Source of the DNA: Lepidostoma basale
Lineage: Eukaryota; Arthropoda; Insecta; Trichoptera; Lepidostomatidae
Assembly: GCA_022606425.2 (NCBI GenBank)
Contig: JAHDVF020000595.1
Coordinates: 1-64,000, forward strand
Reading direction: 5' to 3'
Length of the DNA stretch: 64,000 nucleotides
Part shown: piece by piece, positions 10,108 to 20,370 of the stretch
Numbering within the stretch: position 1 is the stretch's first letter
Layout: the number at the start of each line of letters is the position of its first letter
Position numbers and translations under genes: made by a program
Notes under the pieces: generated by a model
The model's input: only the letters and a program-made list of their open reading frames with translations
What the model was told of the DNA's origin: nothing
Database searches by the model: none

Positions 10108-11784
10108 GATGACGGATCCGAGACAACGGACGCAGCTGAAATAGCCGAAATTATAAATCATTACTATACAAGAATCGGAGTAAAACTGGCTAGCGAAATT
10201 GTAATCTCCGAACCAGCACGGTTCAGACCACCCGAAGTGGACGGGGAGCTTTTCCTGAGACCTACGACAGAAGAAGAAATCAGACAAATAATTAACCAGA
10301 TGAAAAATAACACAGCTCCAGGATACGACGGAATAAAGATAGCAACAGTCAAATCCATATCTGAACTTATATTGCCCACGATACCAAAAAATATTAACAA
10401 AAATATGAAAGAGGGAACTTTCCCAGAAGAGCTGAAAACTGCAAGAATCACACCTGTGTACAAAGACGGTGAAAAAAACCAACCATCAAACTACCGACCG
10501 ATCGCAAATCTGACAGTATTTGCAAAGTTAACTGAAAGAATACTACACAAAAGACTGTACCAGCACCTCAAAGCATTCAACTACATAGCTGAAGAGCAAT
10601 ATGGATTCCAAGAACAGAAGGGAACAGCAACAGCTATCACCAACATATGTAACTACATTCAGTCAGCACTGGATGCGGGCGAATGCATAACAGGACTAAT
10701 ACTGGACTTCAAAAAAGCTTTTGATACCGTACATCTGGACACACTACTTGACAAACTGACATCCGCAGGGGTGAGGGGCAAGGCGTACAACACGTTCAAA
10801 TGCTACCTCACCCAAAGAAAACAATACACAGTTGTGTCAGGAATGACCAGCAACGAAACAATGACAGAATTTGGTGTGCCACAAGGGTCCATCCTGGGAC
10901 CACTACTTTACATACTTTACATTAACGACATAACAAGATACAAAATGACAGGGAAAATAATTATGTACGCAGACGACCTTGCTATATTTTACAAAAACGA
11001 CAACGACAATGAGACCTGTAAACAAATGAACATAGATATAGAGACACTAACCAACTGGACAACCAACAACTACCTGACCTTAAATGTAAAAAAGTGTAAC
11101 ATTATACACTTTGAAACAAGCAAGAAAAACCATAACATGTGTATAAAAATAAAAAATGACGCAATAACCGAACTCGACTATGTAAAGTACCTAGGACTAA
11201 CAATGGACAGACAACTAAAATGGACAAAACACATAGACAACCTAACAGACAAGTTAGCATCGCTATACTCCCTCTTCTACAAAATACAGAATTACATACC
11301 AAGAAGGGAAAAAGTTATGATGTACGAAGCGTATGTAAAAAGCCGACTGACATATATGATTCCCTTCTGGGGGACAGGAAACCAAAAGGACATCTCCAGA
11401 CTCCAAAGACAACAAAATAAAATAATAAAACTAGCATATAACATTGACTACCATACCCCAACCATACAAGTTTACAGACAAACTAAACAAATGGACATAT
11501 CAGACCTGACCAAATATGAGACCTTAAAAATTGTACACAGAGTGACCATGGAAAAGCCAACAGACAGCACCTACAAATTAACTAAAAATTCAGACATACA
11601 CAGACACTGGACCAGGAATTGTGACAGATATCACTTACCGATTGCACGAACTAAGACAGGACAATCAAGGATATTGAACAATGGACTGAAATTTTACAAT
11701 GAACTACCTAAAGACACAAGGAATCTCACTACAACTCAATATAAGAAGTGTCTGAAGCAGTACATAATTAGTGGTAGGATCTAG
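10108..11784 (+). CDS. Non-LTR reverse transcriptase ORF (family J2), 5'-truncated
   Basis: An open frame runs from just after a TAG at 10105 to 11784. Counting from a GTG at 10237, the RT motifs fall in order: NNTAPGYDGI (24-33), RITPVYKDGEKN (70-81), NYRPIANL (85-92), LDFKKAFDTV (156-165, first catalytic Asp), GVPQGS (213-218) and YADD (244-247, catalytic Asp pair). The C-terminal part has the WTKHIDNLTDKL and LTYMIPFWG segments of jockey/CR1-group elements. It would copy element RNA at a nicked target. No endonuclease domain or ORF1 is upstream, and no ATG precedes the RT core, so this is a 5'-truncated copy, though the RT frame is intact. A related degraded copy lies at 25265-25800. Clade placement within jockey/CR1 is uncertain. 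Confidence 0.85.
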   Translation, partial: DDGSETTDAAEIAEIINHYYTRIGVKLASEIVISEPARFRPPEVDGELFLRPTTEEEIRQIINQMKNNTAPGYDGIKIATVKSISELILPTIPKNINKNMKEGTFPEELKTARITPVYKDGEKNQPSNYRPIANLTVFAKLTERILHKRLYQHLKAFNYIAEEQYGFQEQKGTATAITNICNYIQSALDAGECITGLILDFKKAFDTVHLDTLLDKLTSAGVRGKAYNTFKCYLTQRKQYTVVSGMTSNETMTEFGVPQGSILGPLLYILYINDITRYKMTGKIIMYADDLAIFYKNDNDNETCKQMNIDIETLTNWTTNNYLTLNVKKCNIIHFETSKKNHNMCIKIKNDAITELDYVKYLGLTMDRQLKWTKHIDNLTDKLASLYSLFYKIQNYIPRREKVMMYEAYVKSRLTYMIPFWGTGNQKDISRLQRQQNKIIKLAYNIDYHTPTIQVYRQTKQMDISDLTKYETLKIVHRVTMEKPTDSTYKLTKNSDIHRHWTRNCDRYHLPIARTKTGQSRILNNGLKFYNELPKDTRNLTTTQYKKCLKQYIISGRI

Positions 11785-11870
11785 AAATGTAACCATATAA
11801 CCCAATTGGGTTTTTAAAAAAATAAATTAAAAAAAAAAAAATAATAAAAAAAAAATAAAAAAAAAAAAGC
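11785..11870 (+). other. J2 3' UTR and poly(A)-like tail
   Basis: AAATGTAACCATATAACCC, then AATTGGGTTTTT, then a long A-rich run with interspersed T. R1 sequence resumes directly after it with GCTAGAATGGCAG, which repeats the word before the element. Confidence 0.75.
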
Positions 11871-12395
11871 TAGAATGGCAGTGTACAATGATGTTCTTCT
11901 ACCGACTCTTATGTATGCAAACGAAGCATGGAACTGGCAAAAGAAGGATGAAAGTAGAATATATGCAGTAGAAATGAGATCGTTTAGACGAATGTGTAGA
12001 TACTCTGTGTATGATAGAGTGTCGAATGAAAATATAAGAAATGAATGATACCAGGAAAGATGGTGTTATGAACAAAATAATGAAAGTTCCATTACGATGG
12101 TTTGGACATATGGAAAGAATGAATGAAGAATGAATGATAAAAAAAATTATGTTAACGATGTAAATGGAACTAAAAATGGAGGAAGACCGAGGAAAATGTG
12201 GCACGATCAAATAAATCAAATATTGAATGTCGGCCACGTGAGGAGTCAGAGAAATCGACGCGCGTGCATGACACGATGTATGAATGTTGAGGAAGCGAGA
12301 GAAATATGTCAGGAAAGAAAAGTGTGGCAGTCCATTCTTTCTACCTACCCCTTCGGTGAGACGGTAAGATGAGATGGTAAGCTAGTTAGTTAGAT
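11871..12395 (+). mobile_element. RTE-like 3' fragment (family R1)
   Basis: MAVYNDVLLPTLMY, NEAWNWQKKDESR, GRPRKMWHDQINQIL, RACMTRCMNVEEAREIC and STYPFGETV follow in order but in different frames, so the copy is broken. It ends in GTTAGTTAG. Confidence 0.75.
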
Positions 12396-12545
12396 AAAGG
12401 TTGGTCATGTTAAAAATCGGAAGAATCAACGTGCTTGTATGACTCGTTGTATGAATGTGGAGGAAGCTAGAGAGGTGTGACAGGATAGAGTAGTGGTACG
12501 GCGGTCCATTCTCTCTGTCTACCCCTGCGGCGAAACGGCGTGATG
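12396..12545 (+). mobile_element. Second R1 3' end in tandem
   Basis: Another R1 terminus directly follows: GHVKNRKNQRACMTRCMNVE, a TGA stop, then RRSILSVYPCGETA and the GCGTGATG end. Tandem R1 ends within 150 bp suggest insertion into an older R1 tail. Confidence 0.65.
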
Positions 12546-13194
12546 CTGACCATCAGCTCAAATTTTGTGTTTAGTTTTAACAATACATAATTAATTACAC
12601 AATTTGGGAAATTACATTTCCGTTCGAAATTCAAAAACCTGTTTGGACACTAGGCGTACGATTAAAATTTAAATTAAAATTTGTATTTTTATACGCCAAT
12701 TTGATTAAAATGATGGTATGCCAAAAACACAACATCCTTTCATAAGATATTGTAAAAACAACAGTTTCCTTATGTATCTACCAATGTTTAAAATGTGACG
12801 TATATTATGATATCACAGCGAAACTGAATAAAATTAAAATAAAGTAAGTGTTTATGGGTCGAGTATATTATGAAAAATTTCACGTGATTTTTTTTCTTAT
12901 TCCACTTTAGATCCTGATTGATTTTGTTGCTTTTATGTATTAAAATATGAATATTTCCTGTTTTTTCACACCTTCATCTAGTCTTGGAAGTTATAACAGT
13001 ATTAAACATATTAACTTTGATCTTAAAAATCGTTCGAAAAATATATAATTAATACGAATGAAAGCGTCTATTTTCTAGATTTATTTTATATGAATGTTAT
13101 GTATCGCCTGTCTAAGGCTGTCAAATGATAATATCTTAGCTTATTTGATAATGTCTTAGACATAAAATACAATAAATCTTAAGAAAACAGTATT
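12546..13194. other. AT-rich DNA with a foldback arm
   Basis: No gene to 13020. 13020-13190 carries TTAATACGAATGAAAGCGTC, TTTTCTAGATTTATTTTA and two inverted TGATAAT-rich arms, a degraded copy of the 61905-62130 family. Confidence 0.45.
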
Positions 13195-13440
13195 ATATGT
13201 GCACAAGCAGCGTGAGCGGAAAAAGAAGCCGAGGACGACCGAGGAAAACATGGCATTACCAAATTAAACGATTACTAAAAGGCGGCCACATTCGAAGTCG
13301 GAAATATCGACGTGCGTGCATGGTACGATGTATGAATGTAGAGGAAGCCCGAGAGGTATGCCAGGACAGAGCATTGTGGCGATCCATCCTCTCTGCCTAC
13401 CCCTCCGGGGAAATGGCGTGATGGTTATTTTAGTTAGTTA
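13195..13440 (+). mobile_element. R1 3' fragment, + member of a tail-to-tail pair
   Basis: An open frame encodes SGKRSRGRPRKTWHYQIK, RACMVRCMNVEEAREVC and SILSAYPSGEMA with a TGA stop. It ends in GGCGTGATGGTTA and TTAG units, then meets the next R1 copy tail to tail. Confidence 0.75.
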
Positions 13441-13451
13441 TTACTTATTTA

Positions 13452-13975
13452 TAACTAACTAACTAACCATCACGCCGTCTCGCCGAAGGGGTAGGCAGAA
13501 AGAATGGACTGCCACACTTTTCTTTCCTGACATATTTCTCTCGCTTCCTCAACATTCATACATCGTGTCATGCACGCGCGTTGATTTCTCTGACATCTCA
13601 CATGGCCGACATTCAATATTTGATTTATTTGATCGTGCCACGTTTTCCTCGGTCTTCCTATATTTCTGGTTCCATTTACATCGCTAAGATATAATTTTTT
13701 ACCATTCTCTTCTTCATTCATTTTTTCCATATGTCCAAACCATCTTAATGATCCTTTCATTATTTTGTTCATACCACCATCATTCGCACCGCATTCACTT
13801 CTTATATTTTCATTCGACACTCTATCATACACAGAGCATCCACACATTCGTCTAAGAGATCTCATTTCTACTGCATTTATTCTACTTTCATCCTTATTTT
13901 GCCAGTTCCATGCTTCCGTTCCATACATAAGGGTCGGTAGAAGAGCTTCATTGTGCACTGCCATTCTAGGTTTTT
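13452..13975 (-). mobile_element. R1 3' fragment, long intact frame
   Basis: The minus strand has an open 188-codon frame. About the first 25 codons come from upstream DNA. The rest is R1: MAVHNEALLPTLMYGTEAW, RINAVEMRSLRRMCG, SLRWFGHMEKM, NIGRPRKTWHDQINQIL and SAYPFGETA. It lacks the RT core. This is one of the better preserved R1 tails. Confidence 0.8.
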
Positions 13976-14180
13976 TGGATAGGTTTTTATTATAGGGTAA
14001 AATCCAGTGATTGTTAATACAAATGCAAATGAACAAACTAACAGTTAAATAAAGACATAGAAGGTTACCCGCCGCTTACCCGAAGCTGTTATAGGACCTA
14101 GCGGCGCCCCTTCGTCAGCTTCGCTCAAACAATCTCTAGGCCCGCCCCCATCCACGCAGGACTTACATTAGCTGGAGAAT
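13976..14180 (-). repeat. Inverse copy of the 9951-10107 segment
   Basis: Shares GCCGCTTACCCGAAGCTG, CTAGCGGCGCCCCTTCG and AATACAAATGCAAATGAAC (inverse) with 9951-10107. In both places the segment adjoins an R1 ATGGCAGTGCAC word. Confidence 0.65.
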
Positions 14181-14599
14181 GCACCATTCCAGAAAAAGAA
14201 GCCAAAGGCAAAAGGGTATCTAGGCCACATTTAATCAAGTTTAATTTCAATCCACTTCTATGTCCCAATCTAACAAAACAAAGCAAAATATGGTACATGA
14301 TTTTATGGCCTATTATAAATTTGTGACAGAGTGTGGGATGGCAGAGAAACTTGGTATGATTAAAGAAATAAAGAAATCTTAAGTAAATAAAGAAACAGTC
14401 ATGGAAACTAGAGACAGGAACACAGGGAACCTAACATTTTAATGTGTATAATTTAAAAAGAAAATTGATCCAAGAGGAAAGAACGCGACCCCCGCAAGGT
14501 GCCCCTCTCCCCCGGCGAGGAGTCCGACACCCCCTTAAAGGGACGGGGCGGATTAGAAAACAGTAGTTTTCATTCGTATTTATTATTTAATATAGAGTT
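14181..14599. other. Unassigned
   Basis: No gene seen. A GC-rich patch (14480-14555, with CCCCTCTCCCCCGGCGAGG) is unlike its surroundings and could be an element edge. Confidence 0.35.
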
Positions 14600-15290
14600 T
14601 GAGGGGTTCCATCTTGCGTCTAAGTATACGAGTAATATGATGATATCCGCCAAAACAAAATATTTAACAATATTCAGACAGCCTTTTAGATGCAAAATGG
14701 TTGTAGACGATAAACCCATTGAATAGGCCATGAAGTTCAGTTATCTGGGTGTGGATATATCTAGTTGTAGCGATCTATATAATGAAGTTAAAAAACAGAC
14801 TGATAAAGCAGCAGTTATCTCCGGTTGCCTGAGGGACACTCTCTGGAACAATAATCATATGCTAGTAGAAAGCAAAGTTAGAATTTATAAAACATGCATC
14901 AGGCCCATAATGACTTACGGAATTAAAGCAAGAGCAGACACTATCAGAACCAAACATCTCTTAAGAGTAGCAGAAATGAAAAGGTTGCGACCTATTGTGG
15001 AGAGAACACTTAGAGATAGGATACACAATGAATAAATCCGCAAATCCTGCAAAATTGAAGGTATAGTGAGATGGAGTAGGCAGAGAAGACGATTCTGGAA
15101 GGACCACATCGAAGAACGGATCCAGCAAGAATTCTTAAGATCTTGATGCACGATACTCCAGAGGGCCGACGACCACCAGGACGACCACCAAAGAGAGATG
15201 GAGAGAAAGCTGGTCGTCTTCATCACAGGAAGAAAGTTGATATCCTGCATAAACAGGTCGCAAGATCTACAATCAGAAGAAAAATAGTTT
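14600..15290 (+). mobile_element. RTE-like 3' fragment (family R4)
   Basis: Reads KFSYLGVDISS, KVRIYKTCIRPIMTYGIKAR, ADTIRTKHLLRVAEMK, RDRIHNE, RWSRQRRRFWKDHI, then a shifted frame with GRPPKRDGEK-like residues. Stops at 14726 and 15035 and frameshifts kill it. It carries the most N-terminal R4 sequence in the window. Confidence 0.75.
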
Positions 15291-15399
15291 TACATGATTG
15301 TTCAAGAAACAATATACTGGTATATGAAAAATATGTATTTTTGTAACTTAACTTGTTGGTGTATAATATGATATGGTCGTACTAACTTTTCTCTTCTTT

Positions 15400-15587
15400 T
15401 CTTTTTATAGATCTGACGATCTGTGACACAGAAGTCATGCTGAGATGATGAGGTCCAACTGTCTCTCCATCTCTTAGGTGGTCTTCCAGATGGACGGTGT
15501 CCGGAAAGGATTTCGTAAGCGACTTTATATGCGTATCTGTTACTATCCATTCTGGCTACATGGTCCATCCAGTACCTTCTTCTAGAT
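15400..15587 (-). mobile_element. R4 3' fragment
   Basis: The minus strand encodes MDHVARMDSNRYAYKVAYE, ILSGHRPSGRPPKRWRDSW and TSSSQHDFCVTD. It ends in an AAAAGAAAAGAAG-type tail. Confidence 0.75.
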
Positions 15588-16245
15588 CAGTGGATCCTAA
15601 GCTTGTTTGTCCCGTGAACCCCCTGCTGATTTTTTTTATTTTGTGCAGACCCCCTACTTTCGTAATATTGATTTTTTTACAAATTCACCTATAGCTATAA
15701 AATGAGTTTTTGAAGCTGACACAGAATAAAATTAGGCCAATAGAAAAAGAATCTGGAATCCGTTGTCGACCTTTTTTGTTTTTGCTCATTCGTGATCCGA
15801 TTTTCACAAATGAGCAAAAAAAAGGTCGCCAACTAAAAATATCCTCTGCTTCTTCTTCCTCATAGTTTAGGTCATATGACCTGTTTGTGACGGTGGGCTG
15901 TCCTGGGTGTCCAATCATCTCTCCATCTCTTCGGCGGTCTTCCTGGTAATCTCTTGCTGCTTGGGTTTTCATCTTTAACAATTTTTGCGATTCTTGTATT
16001 CTCCATGGGGTCCACGTGGTCTCTCCAAAAGCGCCTTCTGTGTCTTCCCCATCCGAAAAATATCCGCTGTTCTTTATTATAACATCCATAGTAATAAAAA
16101 AACAATTTTTATATTTTATATTAAACCTTCCGCGGATTCCCTGACGTTTTTTAGGGACCCCCAAATCAATTTTAAGTTTCCACGGACCCCCTGAATGATC
16201 CCAAGAACCCCGGGGGGTCCTTCCGGACCACTTTGGGAACCAATG
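15588..16245. mobile_element. Non-autonomous hAT-like element with R4 inside
   Basis: The left end CAGTGGATCCTAAGCTTG, followed by GTCCCGTGAACCCCCTGC, and the right end CCACTTTGGGAACCAATG resemble the hAT terminal pattern CAGNGGTTCCCAAACTT. An R4 fragment (15850-16080, minus strand, GRPPKRWRDDWT) interrupts it. A related end is at 18735-18755. Confidence 0.55.
15850..16080 (-). mobile_element. R4 3' fragment nested in the hAT element
   Basis: Minus strand: FFGWGRHRRRFWRDHVDPM, ENTRIAKIVKDENPSSKRLP, GRPPKRWRDDWT. The wording is close to 63300-63535, another R4 copy inside a hAT-like repeat. Confidence 0.75.
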
Positions 16246-16289
16246 TTCTTGATGATCTATCCTATTTTTCAAGATCTTATTTTTTCTGG

Positions 16290-16650
16290 TGTTATTATGG
16301 TTACATATGTTTCTCTCACTTCCTTAACTTTTAAATATCGTGTCATGCACGCACGTCGAATTCTCCGACTCCTCCTCCGATTTATTGATTTGATTCCGCC
16401 ACGTTTTTCATTCACTTTTTCATTTACATCGTTAACATATGCATTCTTGACCAAACTTCATTCATCAATTCATTCCATTTGTTTAAACTATTGTATCATA
16501 ATGCCCGTTTCATTATTTTGTTCATAACACTTTCATTCGCACTACATTTACTTCTTATATTTGCATTTGACCTTCTATCATACTCAGAATTACCACACGT
16601 TAATCTAAGATAACTCACGTATACTGCATACGCAATTATTTCGCCAGTTC
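16290..16650 (-). mobile_element. R1 3' fragment, strongly decayed
   Basis: R1 words survive (RRIRRACMTRYLKVKEVRE, YVNDVNEKVNE) but with large gaps and frameshifts. It is one of the oldest R1 copies here. Confidence 0.6.
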
Positions 16651-17039
16651 CATGCTTGACTTTTGAAAAATTTCAATAATTTGAATTAAGCAAAATGCAT
16701 TGAATACAAAAATCAATATTATTATTGCTTTTAATTATTATAAATCTAAAAACAGATTAAGATATTTTTTTAGGTCAGGGACTTATATAAATGTACTTTT
16801 ATTTAATATTTAATCTCAAATCAAGGCGATCTAATCCTTAAAAAATGTATGTCAGAAATTTATCATCAATGAAACTGCAATTTTCACCTCAATTTTAAGT
16901 ATAATATCCATAAAAAAATATTTTTTAAGTGAATTATGTTTTCCTGAATTGGGGACTGATGATCACAAAGGTGTCAAATATGAAACTAGTAAAAATGATT
17001 TTTTGATCCTAATTGGTTAGTAAGAGTTAGAAAGTTTCA
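16651..17039. other. AT-rich, nothing recognised
   Basis: No ORF, repeat or RNA gene that I can support. Confidence 0.5.
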
Positions 17040-17545
17040 ATCCTGGGATTGGTCTGCAGCAATTTCTTCTATTCTTCACCTCCATTCTTCCCTGTCTTGT
17101 GCGGCTCTTTTGAAATCTGCATATGATGAGCAGCGCACGTCCACCAACAGGTCCTCCAGGTACTCTCGGCGTGGGCGTCCCCTAGAGTTTGTCCCCTCGG
17201 TCATACCCTCCATTATGGCATGCAAGAGACCTTCTTGACGTATTACATGACCGATCCATCTTGCACGCTTTTCGGACAAGGTCCTGAGCAGGTGCCTTCC
17301 TCCTTCGATTCCTTGAAGAACTTCCTCATTCGTGATGTGGTCTCTCCAGGAATTCCTAATAGTCTTCTATAGGACCACATCTCAAAAGCCTCTGGTCTCC
17401 GCTTATCTCTTTCGGATAGGCACCATGTCTTGCAGCCGTACATCAAGATACTCCATACATAGGTCTTGATGAGGAGTATTCCCAGTTTTAGGTCTATATT
17501 ATTTGATTCTATTATTTTCGACCTTTTATTAAATGCAAGCCTAAT
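17040..17545 (-). mobile_element. RTE-like 3' fragment (family R3)
   Basis: Minus strand: YVWSILMYGCKTWCLSERD, FEMWSYRRLLGIP, ARWIGHVIRQEGLLHAIMEG, RGRPRREYLEDLLVDVRCSS, with a frameshift near 17330. It is the partner of the longer copy at 37250-37990. Confidence 0.75.
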
Positions 17546-17639
17546 TGGTGTTAAAGGTAAATGTAAATAATTGTGCAGAGGTGCAAAGTGATTGAATTAT
17601 TAATTAAAATTTTCTTTATATTATAGATATATATCTAGT

Positions 17640-17760
17640 TAAATTCCTTTTAGATTTATGGCTTCTACTAGTTTCGGTAGCTCGCTTCCATCTTTAAGGT
17701 TCTCCTAGACCAGAGGGTGGCAGCGAGCTGTCGAAACTGGTCAAGCCCCAAACCTAAGTG
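17640..17760. repeat. Short foldback with GAAAC motif
   Basis: Inverted arms: ACTAGTTTCGGTAGCTCGC, and GGCAGCGAGCTGTCGAAAC followed by TGGTC. Stem II GGCAG/CTGTC and GAAAC-TG-GTC are retained but the CUGANGA box is not. Confidence 0.45.
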
Positions 17761-17774
17761 AAATAAACTAAACT

Positions 17775-18215
17775 AACTAACTAACTAATCGGTAGACCGC
17801 CATACCGTTATGTCCTGACATACATCTCTAGTTTTTCCACATTCATACATCGTAACATGCACGCTCGTCGATTTTTCCGACTTCGAATGTGGCCGCCTTT
17901 CAGTATTTGATTAATTTGGTCATGTCATGCGTTCGTTGTTCTTCTACGGATTCTTCTATTATCTATTTGTTCCATACGTCCAAACCATCTATGGGTTCCT
18001 TTTTTAATTTTACTTATGACGCAATCATCCGCCTTACATTTTTTCCTTATTTCGTCGTTCGGTATTCTATCATATATCGTTTTACCGCACATTATTGTCA
18101 GTGATCTCATTTCTACGACATTGATCCTACTTTCATTCTCTTTTTGCCAGCTCCAAGCTTCACCTCCATACACAAGGCACTAGAACTCCATTATGTACTG
18201 CTATCTTTTCTTTAA
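17775..18215 (-). mobile_element. R1 3' fragment
   Basis: Minus strand: MYGGEAWSWQKENESRINV, VEMRSLTIMCGKTIYDRIPN, GTHRWFGRMEQID, RNACMLRCMNV-like residues. It begins with CTAACTAACTAACTAA, the inverted TTAG tail. Confidence 0.7.
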
Positions 18216-18241
18216 CTAAACTAAATATATAATATAAACGA

Positions 18242-18318
18242 TGACATTCGTGGCCAAATGGTAAGTGCTTTGAATGCTACACCGAAGGTCATAGGTTCGA
18301 TTCCCATGGAGCAGAATT
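18242..18318 (+). mobile_element. SINE tRNA-like head only
   Basis: TTCGTGGCCAAATGGTAAG (A-box region) and AGGTTCGATTCCCATGG (B box) lie at normal spacing. The SINE body is absent. It cannot be a functional tRNA because stem complementarity is poor. Confidence 0.6.
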
Positions 18319-18419
18319 GATTTGTTTGTGTTTTTATTATATGTTGGATTTGCATTTTGTTTCGTTTTAATTACTAATTGTTTGACTTAAATTTAGACAC
18401 AGATTTTTTTACTAATTAA

Positions 18420-18760
18420 TCTATTACTTATAATTCAGTTTTTGAAGGTGACACAGAGCAAAATCAGGCCAATAGAGAAAAGAAAAAAAGCCGGAAAAAA
18501 GAGCTGTCGCGACTCTAAAGCTGCTGTTCCAATTTTCACAAATGAGCACAAAAAATTCGAAAACGAATTCCGGCTTTTATTTATTTTTTCTATTGGTCTG
18601 ATTTAGCTATGTGTCAGCTTTAAAAAATATTTTATAGTTATAGACGAATTTGTAAAAAAAAAAACAATATTAGGAAAGCATTGGGTCTACACAAAACAGA
18701 AGAAATCGGCAAGGGGTCTACGGGACAAAAAGTTTGGGAACCTCTGTTCTAGAGAGCTTT
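18420..18760. mobile_element. hAT-like element fragment
   Basis: Shares AGTTTTTGAAGGTGACACAGA, in pieces, with 15708, plus the internal words GGCCAATAGA and TTCACAAATGAGCA. It ends AAAAAGTTTGGGAACCTCTG, an inverse hAT-type terminus. Confidence 0.55.
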
Positions 18761-18761
18761 C

Positions 18762-19020
18762 CTGGGATTATGATGTCCAGCCATCCGTCTATCTCTTTGG
18801 CGGCCTCATTGGTAATTCCTTGATGCTGGAGCTTTCATGTTTAACAATTTTGAATATCTTGTATCTGCCGTGCGGTCTACACGATCCATTGCCTTCTGCT
18901 TCTCCCCCACTTCAATATGTCTTTGACACCACAGACCTTATCATCTTATTTCTGATCCGATCTCTAAGGGTTCTACTTGCGATGGAGCGTAGGGTTCTAA
19001 TTTCTACTACTCTGAATAGG
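18762..19020 (-). mobile_element. R4 3' fragment
   Basis: Minus strand: the R4 order EVRTLRSIAS, LRDRIRNKMIRSVVSKT, a DRVDRTADTRY-like region, then AAKEIDGWLDI in place of GRPPKRW. Frameshifted and diverged. Confidence 0.6.
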
Positions 19021-19024
19021 TTTT

Positions 19025-19430
19025 TAAATCAAATCAAATGTAATCAAATCAGTTTTTTTTCTCAAAAGATATTTACATTGAGTACAGGTAAAACATAAAA
19101 AAATATATAATACCAGGAACGCATGAGAGATGGTTCGAGATTAGAAATACAAGATACTCTCCAAAGTCAAGAGTATTTGTCTTCTGAACGTACTTTCACG
19201 AATATGAAAGACGTCGATCTCCGAAGCGATCATGTGCAGCAGTTTGATTGCTCTCCCCACCGGCATCACCAGAGGCAGGTTAGTTGTGCATGCTGGGAGA
19301 TAAAACAGTCTGTGCTAACGCTGTCGAAGATAACCATCTGGAACATAAAGATGGATAGCCTCCAAGATAACGGAGTTCTCAAAGAATCCCCCGATAAGTC
19401 TGAGTCCCATTGGTATTGATTCTTACTTCT
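19025..19430 (-). mobile_element. Jockey-like 3' end (family J)
   Basis: Minus strand: FENSVILEAIHL, DGYLRQR, HRLFYLPA, TNLPLVMPVGRAI, ASEIDVFHI, FRRQILLTLESIL. The 3' tail at 19029-19050 is a run of TTGAT units, the usual J terminus. A frameshift and stops are present. Confidence 0.75.
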
Positions 19431-19519
19431 ATCCCATTTACAATTTAGAATACATTATCTGGAGAAACAAATACATGCTAACCGAAAGTCAGTACTGACT
19501 ATATCTTGGCTATATCCAA

Positions 19520-19770
19520 GGGCATTTCTTTTTGGGTATGCTATTCTATTACTCCCTTGAACTGAAGAAGGAAGCGTTTACAGCGACACATTTTGTCAAG
19601 CCAATTTGGGGCTCTTTTAAGAATTCCTATGTTCTGAAACAAATAGGTCTATTTGTTACCTCACGGCGTCAATTATTCTTTGCTCTGCCTCGCAAAACTA
19701 TCCTGCCTTTGTTAATGCCAGTAGAAAGGGCAATTCGGACGTTGTATTTAACCACCCTACGTATTTGAAT
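19520..19770 (+). mobile_element. Jockey-like fragment (family J), opposite strand
   Basis: GYAILL, then LKQIGLFVTSRRQLFFALPR and LMPVERAIRTLY correspond to the J tail, on the + strand. Truncated on both sides. Confidence 0.55.
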
Positions 19771-20150
19771 CATGACGTATCATGACGTATGCTGTAGAGA
19801 CGCGGGCCGACACTGTGCGAACCAAGGGACCACTAAGAACATCGGAGATGAAGGTCCTAAGATCAATTACTGGAAAAAATCTCCGAGATCGTGTCCGCAA
19901 CGTAGACATAGGAAAAACTTGCGAAATAGAGGATATCGTTCAGTGGAGTAGATCCAGAAGAAGATACTGGAGGGACCATGTAGCCCGAATGGATGCTGAC
20001 AGACTTGCATATACAGCCGCTTATGAAATCCCCTCCGGACACCGCCCACCTGGAAGACCACCTAAGAGATGGAGGGACAGCTGGATCTCATCATCCGACG
20101 AGATATGATTTCTGTGTCACAGATTGTCCGATCTATTAAAAGAAGAAGAA
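19771..20150 (+). mobile_element. R4 3' fragment with open 108-codon frame
   Basis: MTYAVETRADTVRTKGPLRT, LRSITGKNLRDRVRN, WSRSRRRYWRDHVARMDADR, SGHRPPGRPPKRWRDSWI. It ends in AGAAGAAGAAGAA. This is the best preserved R4 tail and a good reference for the family. Confidence 0.8.
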
Positions 20151-20159
20151 GAACGTATT

Positions 20160-20370
20160 TGAACGTACGTGAAACGTTTACTTTGACTGTACTATTCTGC
20201 GCTATCCCGTATCACGTACGCGCTTGAGAAAAAGTAATGCACCTAACGTGTACAAACTGCTAGGGATACGCGCGTGTGCCAACAACACTTGAGTACAAGT
20301 CTTCATAAATATGATAGTTTTACAAGGAGCAGGCGAAGTGTGCAGCTGAGTATTTGACGTCTCGTAATTT
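20160..20370 (+). repeat. Dispersed repeat shared with 3628-3840
   Basis: Near-identical blocks TATCCCGTATCACGTACGCG, GATACGCGCGTGTGCCAAC and GTACAAGTCTTCATAAATATG. Function unknown, no ORF. Confidence 0.6.

Noticed and set aside
10108..11784. J2 as an active, complete LINE
   Set aside because: No endonuclease domain or ORF1 upstream and a stop directly before the frame. It can only be a truncated copy.
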